In this document: positions 35,057 through 43,518 of the stretch, in pieces
Layout of the letters: each line of letters opens with the position of its first letter
Numbering within the stretch: the stretch's first letter is position 1
NCBI GenBank assembly: GCA_963773835.1
Contig: CAVZCQ010000004.1
Span: forward strand, 930,001 to 994,000
Length of the DNA stretch: 64,000 nt
Origin: JOPF136 sp963773835
GTDB lineage: Bacteria; Acidobacteriota; Terriglobia; Acidiferrales; UBA7541
Direction of reading: 5' to 3'
Made by a program: the position numbers and the translations under genes
The notes under the pieces: generated by a model
The model's input: only the letters and a program-made list of their open reading frames with translations
Databases searched by the model: none
Told to the model about the DNA's origin: nothing

Positions 35057-35154
35057 CCCGCCCTTCCTTTTGGGGCTATTGCCGCGAAACCGACAGCGGG
35101 CGTATTGCTGCGGGTGCGGGCGTTTGTTAGCCTAAAGACATAGCACCACGGCGC

Positions 35155-35246
35155 GGAGAGGTGTCTGAGTGGTTGAAAGAGCCCGCCTCGAAAGCGGGTA
35201 GGCTGGGAGACCGGCCTCGTGGGTTCGAATCCCACCCTCTCCGCCA
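35155..35246 (+). tRNA. tRNA-Ser (anticodon CGA)
   Basis: 92 bases including an encoded 3' CCA. The acceptor stem GGAGAGG (35155-35161) pairs with CCTCTCC, G is the discriminator, the anticodon arm CCCGC-CTCGAAA-GCGGG gives anticodon CGA, a long class II variable arm follows (GCTGGGAGACCGGC region), and the T arm is GTGGG-TTCGAAT-CCCAC. All hallmarks of tRNA-Ser are present. Confidence 0.95.
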
Positions 35247-35264
35247 GTTGTTCAAACTTCCGGA

Positions 35265-35286
35265 CTCGAAAGCGGGTAGCCTGGGA
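35265..35286 (+). repeat. partial duplicate of the tRNA-Ser anticodon/variable region
   Basis: Matches 35187-35208 of the tRNA at 21 of 22 positions (CTCGAAAGCGGGTAGCCTGG versus ...TAGGCTGG). It begins 18 bases after the tRNA 3' end. Such partial repeats beside a tRNA are left by integrative elements or by local slippage. Confidence 0.75.
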
Positions 35287-35364
35287 CTTTATTTATTCTC
35301 GAATCGCGAGACCAGCGGGCTCGCGGGTTCCCCGGCGCGGCGGGCATCCCCCGCCAGTTTTTCC

Positions 35365-35514
35365 TGGGCTGTAGATTTCATTCACCGCCTTCACGGGCTT
35401 CATGGTGCCGATGGTCTGCCCTGCGGAGAAGTTTGCGCCTGGTTTGGACAGTTCGAGGAGCACCACGTCGCCGAGAGAATGCTGGGCATAATCCGTGTCG
35501 CCGATGGTGGCTTT
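35365..35514 (-). pseudogene. gcvH: gcvH fragment (glycine cleavage H protein)
   Basis: About 50 codons read ATIGDTDYAQHSLGDVVLLE and, further on, AGQTIGTMKPVKAVNEIYSP, which is the central part of GcvH around the lipoyl-lysine (the K of VKAVNEIYSP). The N-terminal ~25 and C-terminal ~60 residues of the family are absent, and the residues before the lysine (usually ES) are KP. It is a truncated copy between the tRNA-Ser and the MBL gene and is unlikely to be functional. Confidence 0.75.
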
Positions 35515-35642
35515 CTGACCTCCAGCGCCACCCACTGATGCTCGTGCGAGCATTTGTAGTTTGCCGGATACATCGCGGATCGTCTCCGGCAGCACCGACA
35601 ATCCTGTCTATGCGCGTTTGGCGCCGCACGTGGCCGGACAGT

Positions 35643-36566
35643 TCAGGCCTGTTCGCGCTTGCGCCAATACCGGGCCAGCCCATACCAGCAGAGGTCTATC
35701 GCGGCGCCGCGCACGTAGCGGCCGGCATCGCGCTCGGAGACGTGCTGCTTCAGCTTCGCAGCGACCTGGTGCGTGAATCGCTCGGCGCGTTCCGCATCGC
35801 TCTCGCCTTCCTTGAGTGATTCATGCACGGCAACGCTCCATTCCTCCAAACGGTCGCTTAATTCTTCCAGGTGCTCCTGGACGCGGCCGGCAGGGCCAAA
35901 GTGGGTGAGAAAAATCCGCTCCGGCCGCCACTCGCGTATCTTTTGCCAGCTTTGGGAGAAGGCCTCCAAATCGATGTCGGGCGGCGGCGTGATGGGCAAG
36001 ACAACCGGCCCATTGGCGATTCGGATTCCTGCCGTGTCACCGATGAAAGCCAAGCCCGTACCCGCGTCGAAATAACTCACATGATGCGAGGCGTGGCCCG
36101 GGGTGTACGCGACCTCGAGCTGTCGGCCGGCGATGTTCAGCCGCTCGCCCCCGGCCAGCGCACGAACATTTTCTGCGGGCACGGGGAGAAATTCGCCCCA
36201 CAGCCGGTCCATCTGGTCGCCATAAAGCCGACGGGCGCTGTCGAGAAGCTTTGTGGGATCAATCATCTTCGGCGCGCCGCGCTCGTGCACGTACACGCGG
36301 ATACGCGGGTTTTCCCGCACCAGAGTCCCGGTGGCGCCGGCGTGATCCAGGTGGATGTGCGTCAGCAGAATCGAATCGAGGCCCTTGACCCCCACGCCGA
36401 GTTGATCGAGCTTGCTCCGGAGTGTGGCGAGTGCCGAACTCGGGCCGGGATCAACGATCCCGACGTTTCCCTCGCCTTCGAGAACGCAGGCCGCAATGAT
36501 TTCCGAGTTGCCGAGGTATTCGACGTCGATGAGAGTAGTATTGGCCGCTATGTCTCCGACGCGCAT
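35643..36566 (-). CDS. MBL-fold metallo-hydrolase
   Basis: 307 residues. The metal-binding motif is THIHLDHAGATG near residue 73, further ligands are TPGHASHHVSYF and the Asp in FIGDTAGI, and a final His in FLTHFGPAG. This is the complete dinuclear zinc site of the metallo-beta-lactamase superfamily, closest in layout to glyoxalase II/quorum-quenching-like hydrolases. The C-terminal ~90 residues are a helical extension with an R/K-rich end. Substrate unknown. Confidence 0.88.
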   Translation of the reverse strand: MRVGDIAANTTLIDVEYLGNSEIIAACVLEGEGNVGIVDPGPSSALATLRSKLDQLGVGVKGLDSILLTHIHLDHAGATGTLVRENPRIRVYVHERGAPKMIDPTKLLDSARRLYGDQMDRLWGEFLPVPAENVRALAGGERLNIAGRQLEVAYTPGHASHHVSYFDAGTGLAFIGDTAGIRIANGPVVLPITPPPDIDLEAFSQSWQKIREWRPERIFLTHFGPAGRVQEHLEELSDRLEEWSVAVHESLKEGESDAERAERFTHQVAAKLKQHVSERDAGRYVRGAAIDLCWYGLARYWRKREQA

Positions 36567-36667
36567 GCTTCAATCTTATGCGTCCTCTTCCTAGAGGGTC
36601 AATCGCTGAACCCGCGCGTCCCGGCGTCTCGCGCGTGCCGCTTTGGCTGAGGGAGGGTTGACGTTCC

Positions 36668-37462
36668 ATGCCATTCGTGGAATTAGCAGAATCGTCGCAC
36701 ACGCCGGGAATCGCACCGGTGTGGATTCATTACCGTGAACACGGCAGCGGGCGGCCGCTGGTGTTCCTGCACGGCGGATGGGGATATGGGGTGTATCCCA
36801 TCGACCGGCAGATCGAGGCATTTCAGAAAGAACTGCGCATCATCGCGCCGGACCGGACCGGCTACGGGCGCTCCACGCTGGTGACGAGCGAGATGCCGCT
36901 GGATTTTCATCGCCGGGCCGCGGAAGAGACTCTGGCGGTGCTGGATGCGCTGGGGATCGTGCGGGCAACTTTCTGGGGGCACAGCGATGGTGCGGTGATC
37001 GCGGCGATGATCGGACTGGGAGCGCCGGAACGGTGCGAGAAGTTGATCCTGGAAGCGTTTCACTATTTTCGGAAGAAGCCGGGTTCGCGGGGATTTTTCG
37101 AGCGATTTTCCGCGCATCCCGAAGATCTGGCTGGAGAGACACAAAGGCTGCTGGCCGAAGACCACGGGGAAACGCACTGGCAGACGGTAGTACGTCGAAA
37201 CTGCCGGGCGTGGCTGAGAATCGCCGATGAATGCGCGCGGCCGGATGAAGATCTCTACTCCGGGAGATTAGGGGAACTAGCCGTCCCGGCGATGTTCTTG
37301 CACGGGCGGTTCGATCCGCGGACGGAGCCGGGCGAATTGGAGCGCGTACGGAAGGAGTTGCCTCGGGCCACGATGCACCTCGTGGAGAAGGGCCAGCACA
37401 GCCCGCACAGTGAAGAGGCGGGGTACGAGGAGTGCAATCGGATGCTGAGAGCGTTTCTTTGA
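36668..37462 (+). CDS. alpha/beta hydrolase
   Basis: 264 residues. Oxyanion region LVFLHGGWGYG (residues ~34-44), nucleophile elbow GHSDGA (~106), acid RFDPRTEP and catalytic His in KGQHSPHSEE near the C-terminus: the full triad of the alpha/beta hydrolase fold is visible. The lid is helical and short. It is divergent from the MBL gene with about 100 bases between. Substrate cannot be assigned. Confidence 0.87.
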   Translation: MPFVELAESSHTPGIAPVWIHYREHGSGRPLVFLHGGWGYGVYPIDRQIEAFQKELRIIAPDRTGYGRSTLVTSEMPLDFHRRAAEETLAVLDALGIVRATFWGHSDGAVIAAMIGLGAPERCEKLILEAFHYFRKKPGSRGFFERFSAHPEDLAGETQRLLAEDHGETHWQTVVRRNCRAWLRIADECARPDEDLYSGRLGELAVPAMFLHGRFDPRTEPGELERVRKELPRATMHLVEKGQHSPHSEEAGYEECNRMLRAFL

Positions 37463-37634
37463 ATCAATTTGGCGACGGAAAGGGCGCCGAATTTCAAAGC
37501 ATGCCGGGAATTGACCCTCCTCAGCGCCCGGTGTAGTTTAGGAGCCAGCTAGTAGCGTTCAGCCGCCGGGGGACCGTGGAGGATTTCTTCTCGGGGCTGC
37601 ACGAACCCTAGTTGGCCCGAAAGGAGCACATTCC

Positions 37635-37958
37635 ATGTTCACGCGAGTTGTTGAGGTGAGAACAAAACCAGGAAAAGCAAAGGAACTTTGCCATACCATC
37701 CACGAGAGAGTGCTGAGCGCGTTAAAAGCCCAACCGGGCTTTGTGGATGAGATTGTGCTGATCTCAGACACGGAGGCCGAGCGAGTCCTCGCTCTGAGCT
37801 TCTGGAGGACGAAAGAAGACGCAGAGAGGCACAGCCACGAACTGTACGCGCAAATTAAGGACATGATCCAGCATGAGGTTCACAGCGCTCCCAAAGTTCA
37901 TATGTATACTGTAGAAACTTCCACCGCTCACAAAATCGCTAAGGGGAAGGCGGCCTAG
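37635..37958 (+). CDS. antibiotic biosynthesis monooxygenase (ABM) family protein 1
   Basis: 107 residues. The sequence MFTRVVEVRTKPGKAKEL, central ALKAQPGFVDEIVL and LSFWRTKEDAERH are the conserved beta strands of the dimeric alpha-beta barrel ABM fold. Family members include cofactor-free monooxygenases and haem-degrading or quinone-reducing proteins. A paralogue lies at 39797-40108 on the other strand, with the same MFTR start and the same GKAA end, flanking the MFS transporter gene. Confidence 0.85.
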   Translation: MFTRVVEVRTKPGKAKELCHTIHERVLSALKAQPGFVDEIVLISDTEAERVLALSFWRTKEDAERHSHELYAQIKDMIQHEVHSAPKVHMYTVETSTAHKIAKGKAA

Positions 37959-38069
37959 CGTCGTTTCTTCGGCGCTCCCAGGCCCCGCAGCCTCGTGCGC
38001 GGGCCTCCTAGTTACCCCATTTTGGCGTCAATCCCTGCTTGCCCGCGTGACGTTGAGGCAACTGCAGCG

Positions 38070-39497
38070 ATGCCGGGCTGCATTGGAAGCCAGGAGGATG
38101 GTTTGCCCCCACACGAAGATCCGGCGTCTGCGGAGCGGCACTCCCTTACAGAAGAGTCCTATCCTCCGGCCGGTTACGCCTGGTACGTGGTTGCTGTGCT
38201 CACCGTCGCCTATGTTTTCGCATTCATGGATCGCCAGATTTTGAACCTGCTGGTGCGTCCCATAAGACGCGATCTCGGCATCTCTGACACGCAAATGAGC
38301 CTGCTCATGGGTTTCAGCTTTGCGATCTTCTACTCGTTGTTCGGTTTTCCTCTGGGCCGCCTCGCAGACTTCAAGAGCCGGCGCACGATCATCGCTCTGG
38401 GGATGGGTCTGTGGAGCTTTTTGACGGCCGGGTGCGGTGTGGCCCGGCAGTTCTGGCAATTTCTGCTCCTCCGAATGGGCGTGGGGGTCGGCGAAGCGGC
38501 ACTTTCGCCTTCCGCGTATTCACTTATATCCGACTATTTCCCCAAGGAGCGCCGGGCTACCGCGATCAGCGTGTACTCCATGGCCTATTATGTGGGCTCG
38601 GGCCTCGCCCTTGTTCTCGGCGGGCTGGTGGTCGGCTACGCTTCCAGCAAAGGAAACTGGGTCTTGCCCATTGTCGGCACGATTCGCCCGTGGCAGGTAA
38701 TCTTCTTTATTGTGGGACTTCCTGGAGTCCTGTTCGCCCTGCTCATGTATACGGTGAAGGAGCCAACGCGCAAAGGCGCCAGAATGAGTAAAACTGCAGA
38801 TGGCAAAATGACTCTCGCCCCAGTGTCCATGCGCGAAGTCATTTCTTACATCGGTCAGAACCGCGCAACCTTTCTCTGCCATAATCTCGGCTTCGCATTG
38901 TTGGCTCTTTCAGGCTACGGCATCTCCGCGTGGGTCCCCACTTTCTTCATTCGCAGATATAGCTGGTCAGCTTCCCAGGCAGGGGTTGTTTACGGCACGA
39001 TTGTCTGCGTCTTCGGGACGCTGGGGATCGTGACCGGCGGCTGGCTGGCGGACTGGCTGGCACGGCGTGGTTTTGCCGACTCGAGTATGCGCGTGGGAGT
39101 GATCGGGGCCCTGGCGTGGTTGCCCGCCGGCATTCTTTATCCATTGATGCCCAGCGGCAGCTCAGCGGCCGCGGTGCTGGTTGTCACCATATTCGTGACC
39201 AGCATGCCCGTGGGAGTGGCGGCCGCAGCCATGCAGGAGATGATGCCAAATGTCATGCGCGGCCAGGCATCGGCGCTCTATCTCTTTGTGATCAATCTTA
39301 TCGGCCTCGGACTTGGGCCCACCGCCGTGGCAGTAATGACCGACTACGTCTTCCACAACGACAATGCGGTCCATTATTCGTTGCTCATCGTGGGGACCTT
39401 GGCGCACATTGGGGCTGCCTTGCTCCTATGGCTCGGCTTGAAACCCTTCGTTCGCAGCCTCGACCGCTTGAGAGAATGGAACAAGGTCAATTTGTAG
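38070..39497 (+). CDS. MFS transporter, spinster-like
   Basis: 475 residues from ATG 38070; the frame is open further upstream. Twelve membrane helices can be traced. The loop 2-3 MFS signature is GRLADFKSRRTI, helix 4-5 has GVGVGEAALSPSAYSL (spinster-type) and the first helix has AFMDRQILNLLVRPI. Spinster-like transporters move small organic acids or lipids; given the CoA-activating gene cluster downstream, it could import the acid substrate, but this is positional inference. Confidence 0.85.
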   Translation: MPGCIGSQEDGLPPHEDPASAERHSLTEESYPPAGYAWYVVAVLTVAYVFAFMDRQILNLLVRPIRRDLGISDTQMSLLMGFSFAIFYSLFGFPLGRLADFKSRRTIIALGMGLWSFLTAGCGVARQFWQFLLLRMGVGVGEAALSPSAYSLISDYFPKERRATAISVYSMAYYVGSGLALVLGGLVVGYASSKGNWVLPIVGTIRPWQVIFFIVGLPGVLFALLMYTVKEPTRKGARMSKTADGKMTLAPVSMREVISYIGQNRATFLCHNLGFALLALSGYGISAWVPTFFIRRYSWSASQAGVVYGTIVCVFGTLGIVTGGWLADWLARRGFADSSMRVGVIGALAWLPAGILYPLMPSGSSAAAVLVVTIFVTSMPVGVAAAAMQEMMPNVMRGQASALYLFVINLIGLGLGPTAVAVMTDYVFHNDNAVHYSLLIVGTLAHIGAALLLWLGLKPFVRSLDRLREWNKVNL

Positions 39498-39796
39498 GCC
39501 GAGGGTTGCGTGGCAAATGAAGAGGCGGTCGTGACTTTTGCGTCTGCGAGGCCAGCTCGGCCAGTCAGAAGAGCGCTAAGCTCCCTGAAGCCAAGCGCCG
39601 CGGCTATGTTCGAGACTATCTCGGATGGCCCTTCTGACGAGATTCGATCTTCAGCAAACGGAGGATCCCTGCCCCGATCCGCTGCACAAACTGCTAATCT
39701 GGGATCTCGGCTTCCTGATTGCCTCTGTACGGCCCGCGGTGACCGTACCGCCGGCAAACCGGCAATCAGGAATTGGAGATCACAAGGCAATCCCGA

Positions 39797-40108
39797 TTAG
39801 GCGGCCTTGCCGCTGCCAACCTTGAACACGCTCGAATTCTCGATGTTGTAATGTTCGATCTGCTCCTCCTGCAGGAAGGGCTTCAGATCCAACAGCGGAG
39901 CCCGGTTCCTGTAGAACTCTTGGGAATCCGACTTCGTCCTCCAGACAGCGAGAACGAGCGCGCGGTCAGGATTATCGTCCGAGATGAGGGTAAGCAGGTC
40001 CACAAAGCCAGTCTGGTCCTTGTAAGCGCTCGTCAGTTGGCGTGCAGCTTTCAAAAAGTCTTCTTTCTTCTCCAGCTTCAGTTTGCAGGTCATCATACGT
40101 GTGAACAT
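39797..40108 (-). CDS. ABM family protein 2
   Basis: 103 residues from ATG 40108, preceded by GGAGG at nine bases; a longer form from 40123 would start within that ribosome site and is rejected. MFTRMMTCKLKLEKKEDFL, KDQTGFVDLLTLIS and VLAVWRTKSDSQEF parallel ABM protein 1 strand by strand, and both end in GKAA. Its upstream region contains two CRP/FNR-type boxes (40300-40313 and 40384-40397), so it is a candidate member of that regulon, possibly in NO or redox stress. Confidence 0.85.
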   Translation of the reverse strand: MFTRMMTCKLKLEKKEDFLKAARQLTSAYKDQTGFVDLLTLISDDNPDRALVLAVWRTKSDSQEFYRNRAPLLDLKPFLQEEQIEHYNIENSSVFKVGSGKAA

Positions 40109-40299
40109 AGGGATTTCCTCCATTCAGTGTGACTCTCCCCGCAGCAGCGCCCATCGGGCCAGGCCACGGGGTAGGTGTTCGCTTGGATGAACGAGTGGCG
40201 TACGGACGAATCGAGCCGGATGAGAGTCTTGGATGGGGTGAGCATGCCCAGCTTCCTCTTACCATTCCGCATTCTTATTCCAATGAGAGTTCCTTGGCA

Positions 40300-40313
40300 G
40301 TGACTTTTGTCAC
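40300..40313. promoter_or_regulatory. CRP/FNR-type box GTGA-CTTTTG-TCAC
   Basis: Perfect dyad GTGA-N6-TCAC (extended AGTGAC-TTTT-GTCACT), the half-site and spacing used by CRP/FNR-family regulators. It lies about 190 bases upstream of ABM protein 2 and 380 upstream of the cupin gene. Confidence 0.6.
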
Positions 40314-40383
40314 TCCCTGACGGCCACCCCTTGGCATCAGTACGGCGACAGATCGCCACGGTCTCAAATCCGTTGTCGTGGCT

Positions 40384-40397
40384 GTGACTTTAGTCGC
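40384..40397. promoter_or_regulatory. CRP/FNR-type box GTGA-CTTTAG-TCGC
   Basis: One mismatch from the perfect dyad, with outer arms GCTG...CAGC extending the symmetry. Its core CTTTAG resembles the core CTTTTG of the box 84 bases away, and the spacing is eight helical turns centre to centre. Confidence 0.5.
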
Positions 40398-40689
40398 AGC
40401 AGCCAGGGCGCAATTGTGTTTGCATTTGTTGACGTGGTCCCGGATGGGGCTCATACGAAGATCGGATAGTTTAGGAGGACCCTGCCGCATTAGGCGAGCC
40501 CCGCCTCTCGCTTATTCCGGCGTGGTGGATCAGGAAGTAGTCCAGGAGCTTCAAAGAATCTGGGCGCGTCTCGAAGAGAGTGCGCATGGAGCTGGCGGTG
40601 AAGTGAAGCTGGGATTAGCATAAACTCAGGCGTGCCCAGGGAATCTAGGCAGTAAGACGAGAGAATCGCGGCGGCGGAGGTGGCCGAAG

Positions 40690-41037
40690 ATGGATTCACA
40701 GCAGCCACAGAGTAAGCGTGACATGCCAATCGCGGAAGTGGTGCGCTTAACAGAGCTGGTGACTTACCAGGAAGGGGCGGTTGTTAGCCGGACGCTCGTC
40801 AGCCGCGCGACGGGAACACTCACGCTGTTCACGTTCGATGAGGGCCAGGGCCTGAGTGAGCATACAGCCCCGTTCGACGCCCTGGCCCATCTGCTGGAGG
40901 GCGAAGCGGAGATTGTCGTTTCCGGTAAGCCACTAATAACGAAGGCAGGCGATGCAGTGCTCATGCCAGCACATCAACCGCACTCTCTGAAGGCTCTGAC
41001 CAGGTTCAAGATGCTGCTCACGATGATCCGCTCGTAA
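40690..41037 (+). CDS. cupin-domain protein
   Basis: 115 residues. The two cupin motifs are clear: G-x5-H-x-A-P-F-D-A near residue 58 (GLSEHTAPFDALAHLLEGEA) and GDAVLMPAHQPHSLKA near residue 92. His residues for a metal site are in both motifs. It lies 32 bases before the nitric oxide reductase gene and should share its mRNA; small cupins are often found next to nor and hybrid-cluster genes, where a sensing or metal role has been proposed but not settled. Confidence 0.85.
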   Translation: MDSQQPQSKRDMPIAEVVRLTELVTYQEGAVVSRTLVSRATGTLTLFTFDEGQGLSEHTAPFDALAHLLEGEAEIVVSGKPLITKAGDAVLMPAHQPHSLKALTRFKMLLTMIRS

Positions 41038-41069
41038 GCGACGCGGACCGGAGCCCTGGATTATTTTAT

Positions 41070-43337
41070 ATGGAAACGCCAGACAGACTCTCGCCTTGGT
41101 GGAAGCACTCCGTCATTCTCACTGTAGTTGCCGGGTTCACGATTCTGATCTGGCTCGCAACGAAAAGTTATCACGATGCACCCCCAATCCCCGAAAGGGT
41201 TCTGTCTCCCTCCCGTGAGATTGTTTTTACCGCTCAGGACGTTCTCAAAGGACAGCAGGTATTTCTGAAGTACGGCCTGATGGATAACGGAACGATCTGG
41301 GGCCACGGTGCTTACCTAGGGCCGGATTTCTCCGCCGAATACCTTCACACATTGGCCGGCGAAGCCCAGAATTTGCTAGCCCGCCGACTTTACTACCGGG
41401 AGCTGATCGAGCTGACGCCAGAGCAACGGCAGGGGGTCAACGCTGAAGTCCAGCTTTTGCTGAAGACAAATCGCTATGACCCTGGAACAAAGACCCTTGC
41501 TTTCACCGAGCCGGAATCCGAGTCCTACCGGCAACAAATCGTAAAGTGGAAGACATACCTTGCCAACCCGAAAACAAACGCTGGCCTTCCAGCCAACTAC
41601 ATCAACGACTCCGAAGAGATAAGGCAACTAACCGCCTTTTTCGCTTGGACCGCCTGGGCTTCCGCCGCAAACCGTCCCGGCAAGCCCTACTCCTATACGA
41701 ACAACTTCCCCTACGACCCGGCCGTGGGGAATCTCCCGAGCAGCGATGCAGTCCTTTGGAGTGCGCTCAGTCTGATTACACTGCTCGGAGCTCTCGCGCT
41801 GGCGCTGTTTGTCTTTGGCAGATTTGATTTCCTCGGATGGAAGGGCCGCACAGGCCACGTACACCCCCAACTGATTCCAGGAGCGGCCACGAAAACGCAG
41901 CGGGCGATCCTCAACTATTTTGTGCTTGTGGCTCTGCTCTTTTTGGGTCAGGTGGTGGTCGGCGGAGCTGTCGCTCACTACCGAGCCGACCCTGGAAGTT
42001 TTTACGGGATTGACTTTTCGCAAATCTTGCCAAGTCAAATCGCCCGCACCTGGCACCTGCAACTGGCCATTTTCTGGATAGCCACTGCCTACGTAGCCGG
42101 CGGATTGTTCCTGGCATCTGCTCTCGGCGGGACTGAACCCGAGGGCCAGGTCCAGGGAGTGGGAGTCTTGTTCGGCGCTCTCGTTGTCGTAACTGTCGGA
42201 AGTCTGCTGGGCGAAGTCATGGGCGTCAAGCAACTGCTCGGGAACTTGTGGTTTTGGTTCGGACACCAGGGTTGGGAGTATCTCGAACTCGGGCGTGCCT
42301 GGCAGCTATTGCTCGCCATCGGGCTGGTCTTTTGGCTTATTCTGCTCCGCCGGGCAGTCGCTCCCCTCAGGAAGGATCCTGAAGGCCGCGAGATTTCCTC
42401 GCTTTTCCTCTATGCGGCGGCGGCGATTCCCATCTTCTACCTTCCAGCGATGTTTTTTGGCAGCACGTCCAACTTCACCGTGGTCGACATGTGGCGGTTC
42501 TGGATCATCCACCTCTGGGTGGAAGGATTCTTTGAGCTCTTTGTTACCGTCATGGTCGCGATCATTTTCTACAAAATGGGGATCGTGTCACATCTGACTG
42601 CGTCCCGCGTCGTATACCTCGATGCCATCCTCTACCTGGGGAGTGGAATCGTTGGCACGGGGCATCACTGGTATTGGACCGGCCAATCCAACATCACTAT
42701 GGCTCTTGCAGCCGTCTTTTCGGCAATGGAGGTTGTTCCACTGACCCTTCTGACGCTGGACGCATGGGACTTCGCGAAGTTGACGCACTCGAAATGCGAA
42801 ATATGCGGAAAGGAAGTCGGCATCCCCCATAAGTGGACCTTTCGGTTTCTGATGGCTGTGGGGTTTTGGAATTTTGTGGGTGCAGGTGTGTTCGGGTTCT
42901 TGATCAACTTGCCGATCGTCAGCTACTACGAGGTGGGGACCATCCTCACTCCCAATCACGGCCATGCCGCCATGATGGGCGTCTTCGGGATGCTCGCTGT
43001 TGCTCTCATGGTTTTTGCTTTCCGCCAGATCCTCTCGGATGATGACTGGCTGCGAATCGAGAAGTACGTAGGGATATCTTTCTGGGGGTTGAATCTCGGC
43101 CTAGCTCTGATGGTGGTGACCAACTTATTTCCCGGCGGCGTGCTGCAACTCGTCGATGTGCTGAACAATGGATACTGGCATGCCCGAGGGCCCGAGTTTC
43201 TAAGTCAAAGAATTGTGCGTGTCATCGAATGGTGCCGCTTGCCGGGTGATCTAGTGTTTATCTTACTTGGCGTGCTGCCGCTCGTGTATGCGGCAGGCAT
43301 AACATGGAAGCGCTCGAAGAACTCAGCGGCACACTAG
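41070..43337 (+). CDS. norZ: quinol-dependent nitric oxide reductase (qNor)
   Basis: 755 residues, the length of single-subunit qNor (NorB fused to a NorC-like N-terminal extension). The extension (about 1-220) includes GQQVFLKYGLMDNGTIWGHG and lacks a CXXCH haem motif, as expected for the quinol form. The haem-copper-oxidase-type core of ~12 helices carries HLWVEGFFELF (metal-ligand His and Glu), GTGHHWYWTG (two His) and NHGHAAMMGVFG (haem ligands). It reduces 2 NO to N2O using membrane quinol, in denitrification or NO detoxification. No nir or nos genes are present, which favours detoxification. Confidence 0.93.
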   Translation: METPDRLSPWWKHSVILTVVAGFTILIWLATKSYHDAPPIPERVLSPSREIVFTAQDVLKGQQVFLKYGLMDNGTIWGHGAYLGPDFSAEYLHTLAGEAQNLLARRLYYRELIELTPEQRQGVNAEVQLLLKTNRYDPGTKTLAFTEPESESYRQQIVKWKTYLANPKTNAGLPANYINDSEEIRQLTAFFAWTAWASAANRPGKPYSYTNNFPYDPAVGNLPSSDAVLWSALSLITLLGALALALFVFGRFDFLGWKGRTGHVHPQLIPGAATKTQRAILNYFVLVALLFLGQVVVGGAVAHYRADPGSFYGIDFSQILPSQIARTWHLQLAIFWIATAYVAGGLFLASALGGTEPEGQVQGVGVLFGALVVVTVGSLLGEVMGVKQLLGNLWFWFGHQGWEYLELGRAWQLLLAIGLVFWLILLRRAVAPLRKDPEGREISSLFLYAAAAIPIFYLPAMFFGSTSNFTVVDMWRFWIIHLWVEGFFELFVTVMVAIIFYKMGIVSHLTASRVVYLDAILYLGSGIVGTGHHWYWTGQSNITMALAAVFSAMEVVPLTLLTLDAWDFAKLTHSKCEICGKEVGIPHKWTFRFLMAVGFWNFVGAGVFGFLINLPIVSYYEVGTILTPNHGHAAMMGVFGMLAVALMVFAFRQILSDDDWLRIEKYVGISFWGLNLGLALMVVTNLFPGGVLQLVDVLNNGYWHARGPEFLSQRIVRVIEWCRLPGDLVFILLGVLPLVYAAGITWKRSKNSAAH

Positions 43338-43518
43338 TGTCGAATCACGCGGAGAATCCCAACTGTCATCGGCCCTTACTACCCAGTATGTGAGGCGGCA
43401 GTGTCAGTGGCCGTATAACGTGCTACATGTAGGAGTGCCCTCCAGGCCCGGCGCACCTAGCAATCCAAACCGGTCACGGGAATGCAATGCCTTCCGCCCC
43501 TGGGTGGCGCTCCTGGTC

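Larger units (their letters stand above)
40109..40689. other. divergent control region between ABM protein 2 and the cupin/NO reductase genes
   Basis: 580 bases with no convincing gene. It holds the two CRP/FNR-type boxes described separately. Short open frames on both strands have no ribosome sites and unusual composition. The length and paired boxes suggest control of both flanking transcription units. Confidence 0.7.
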
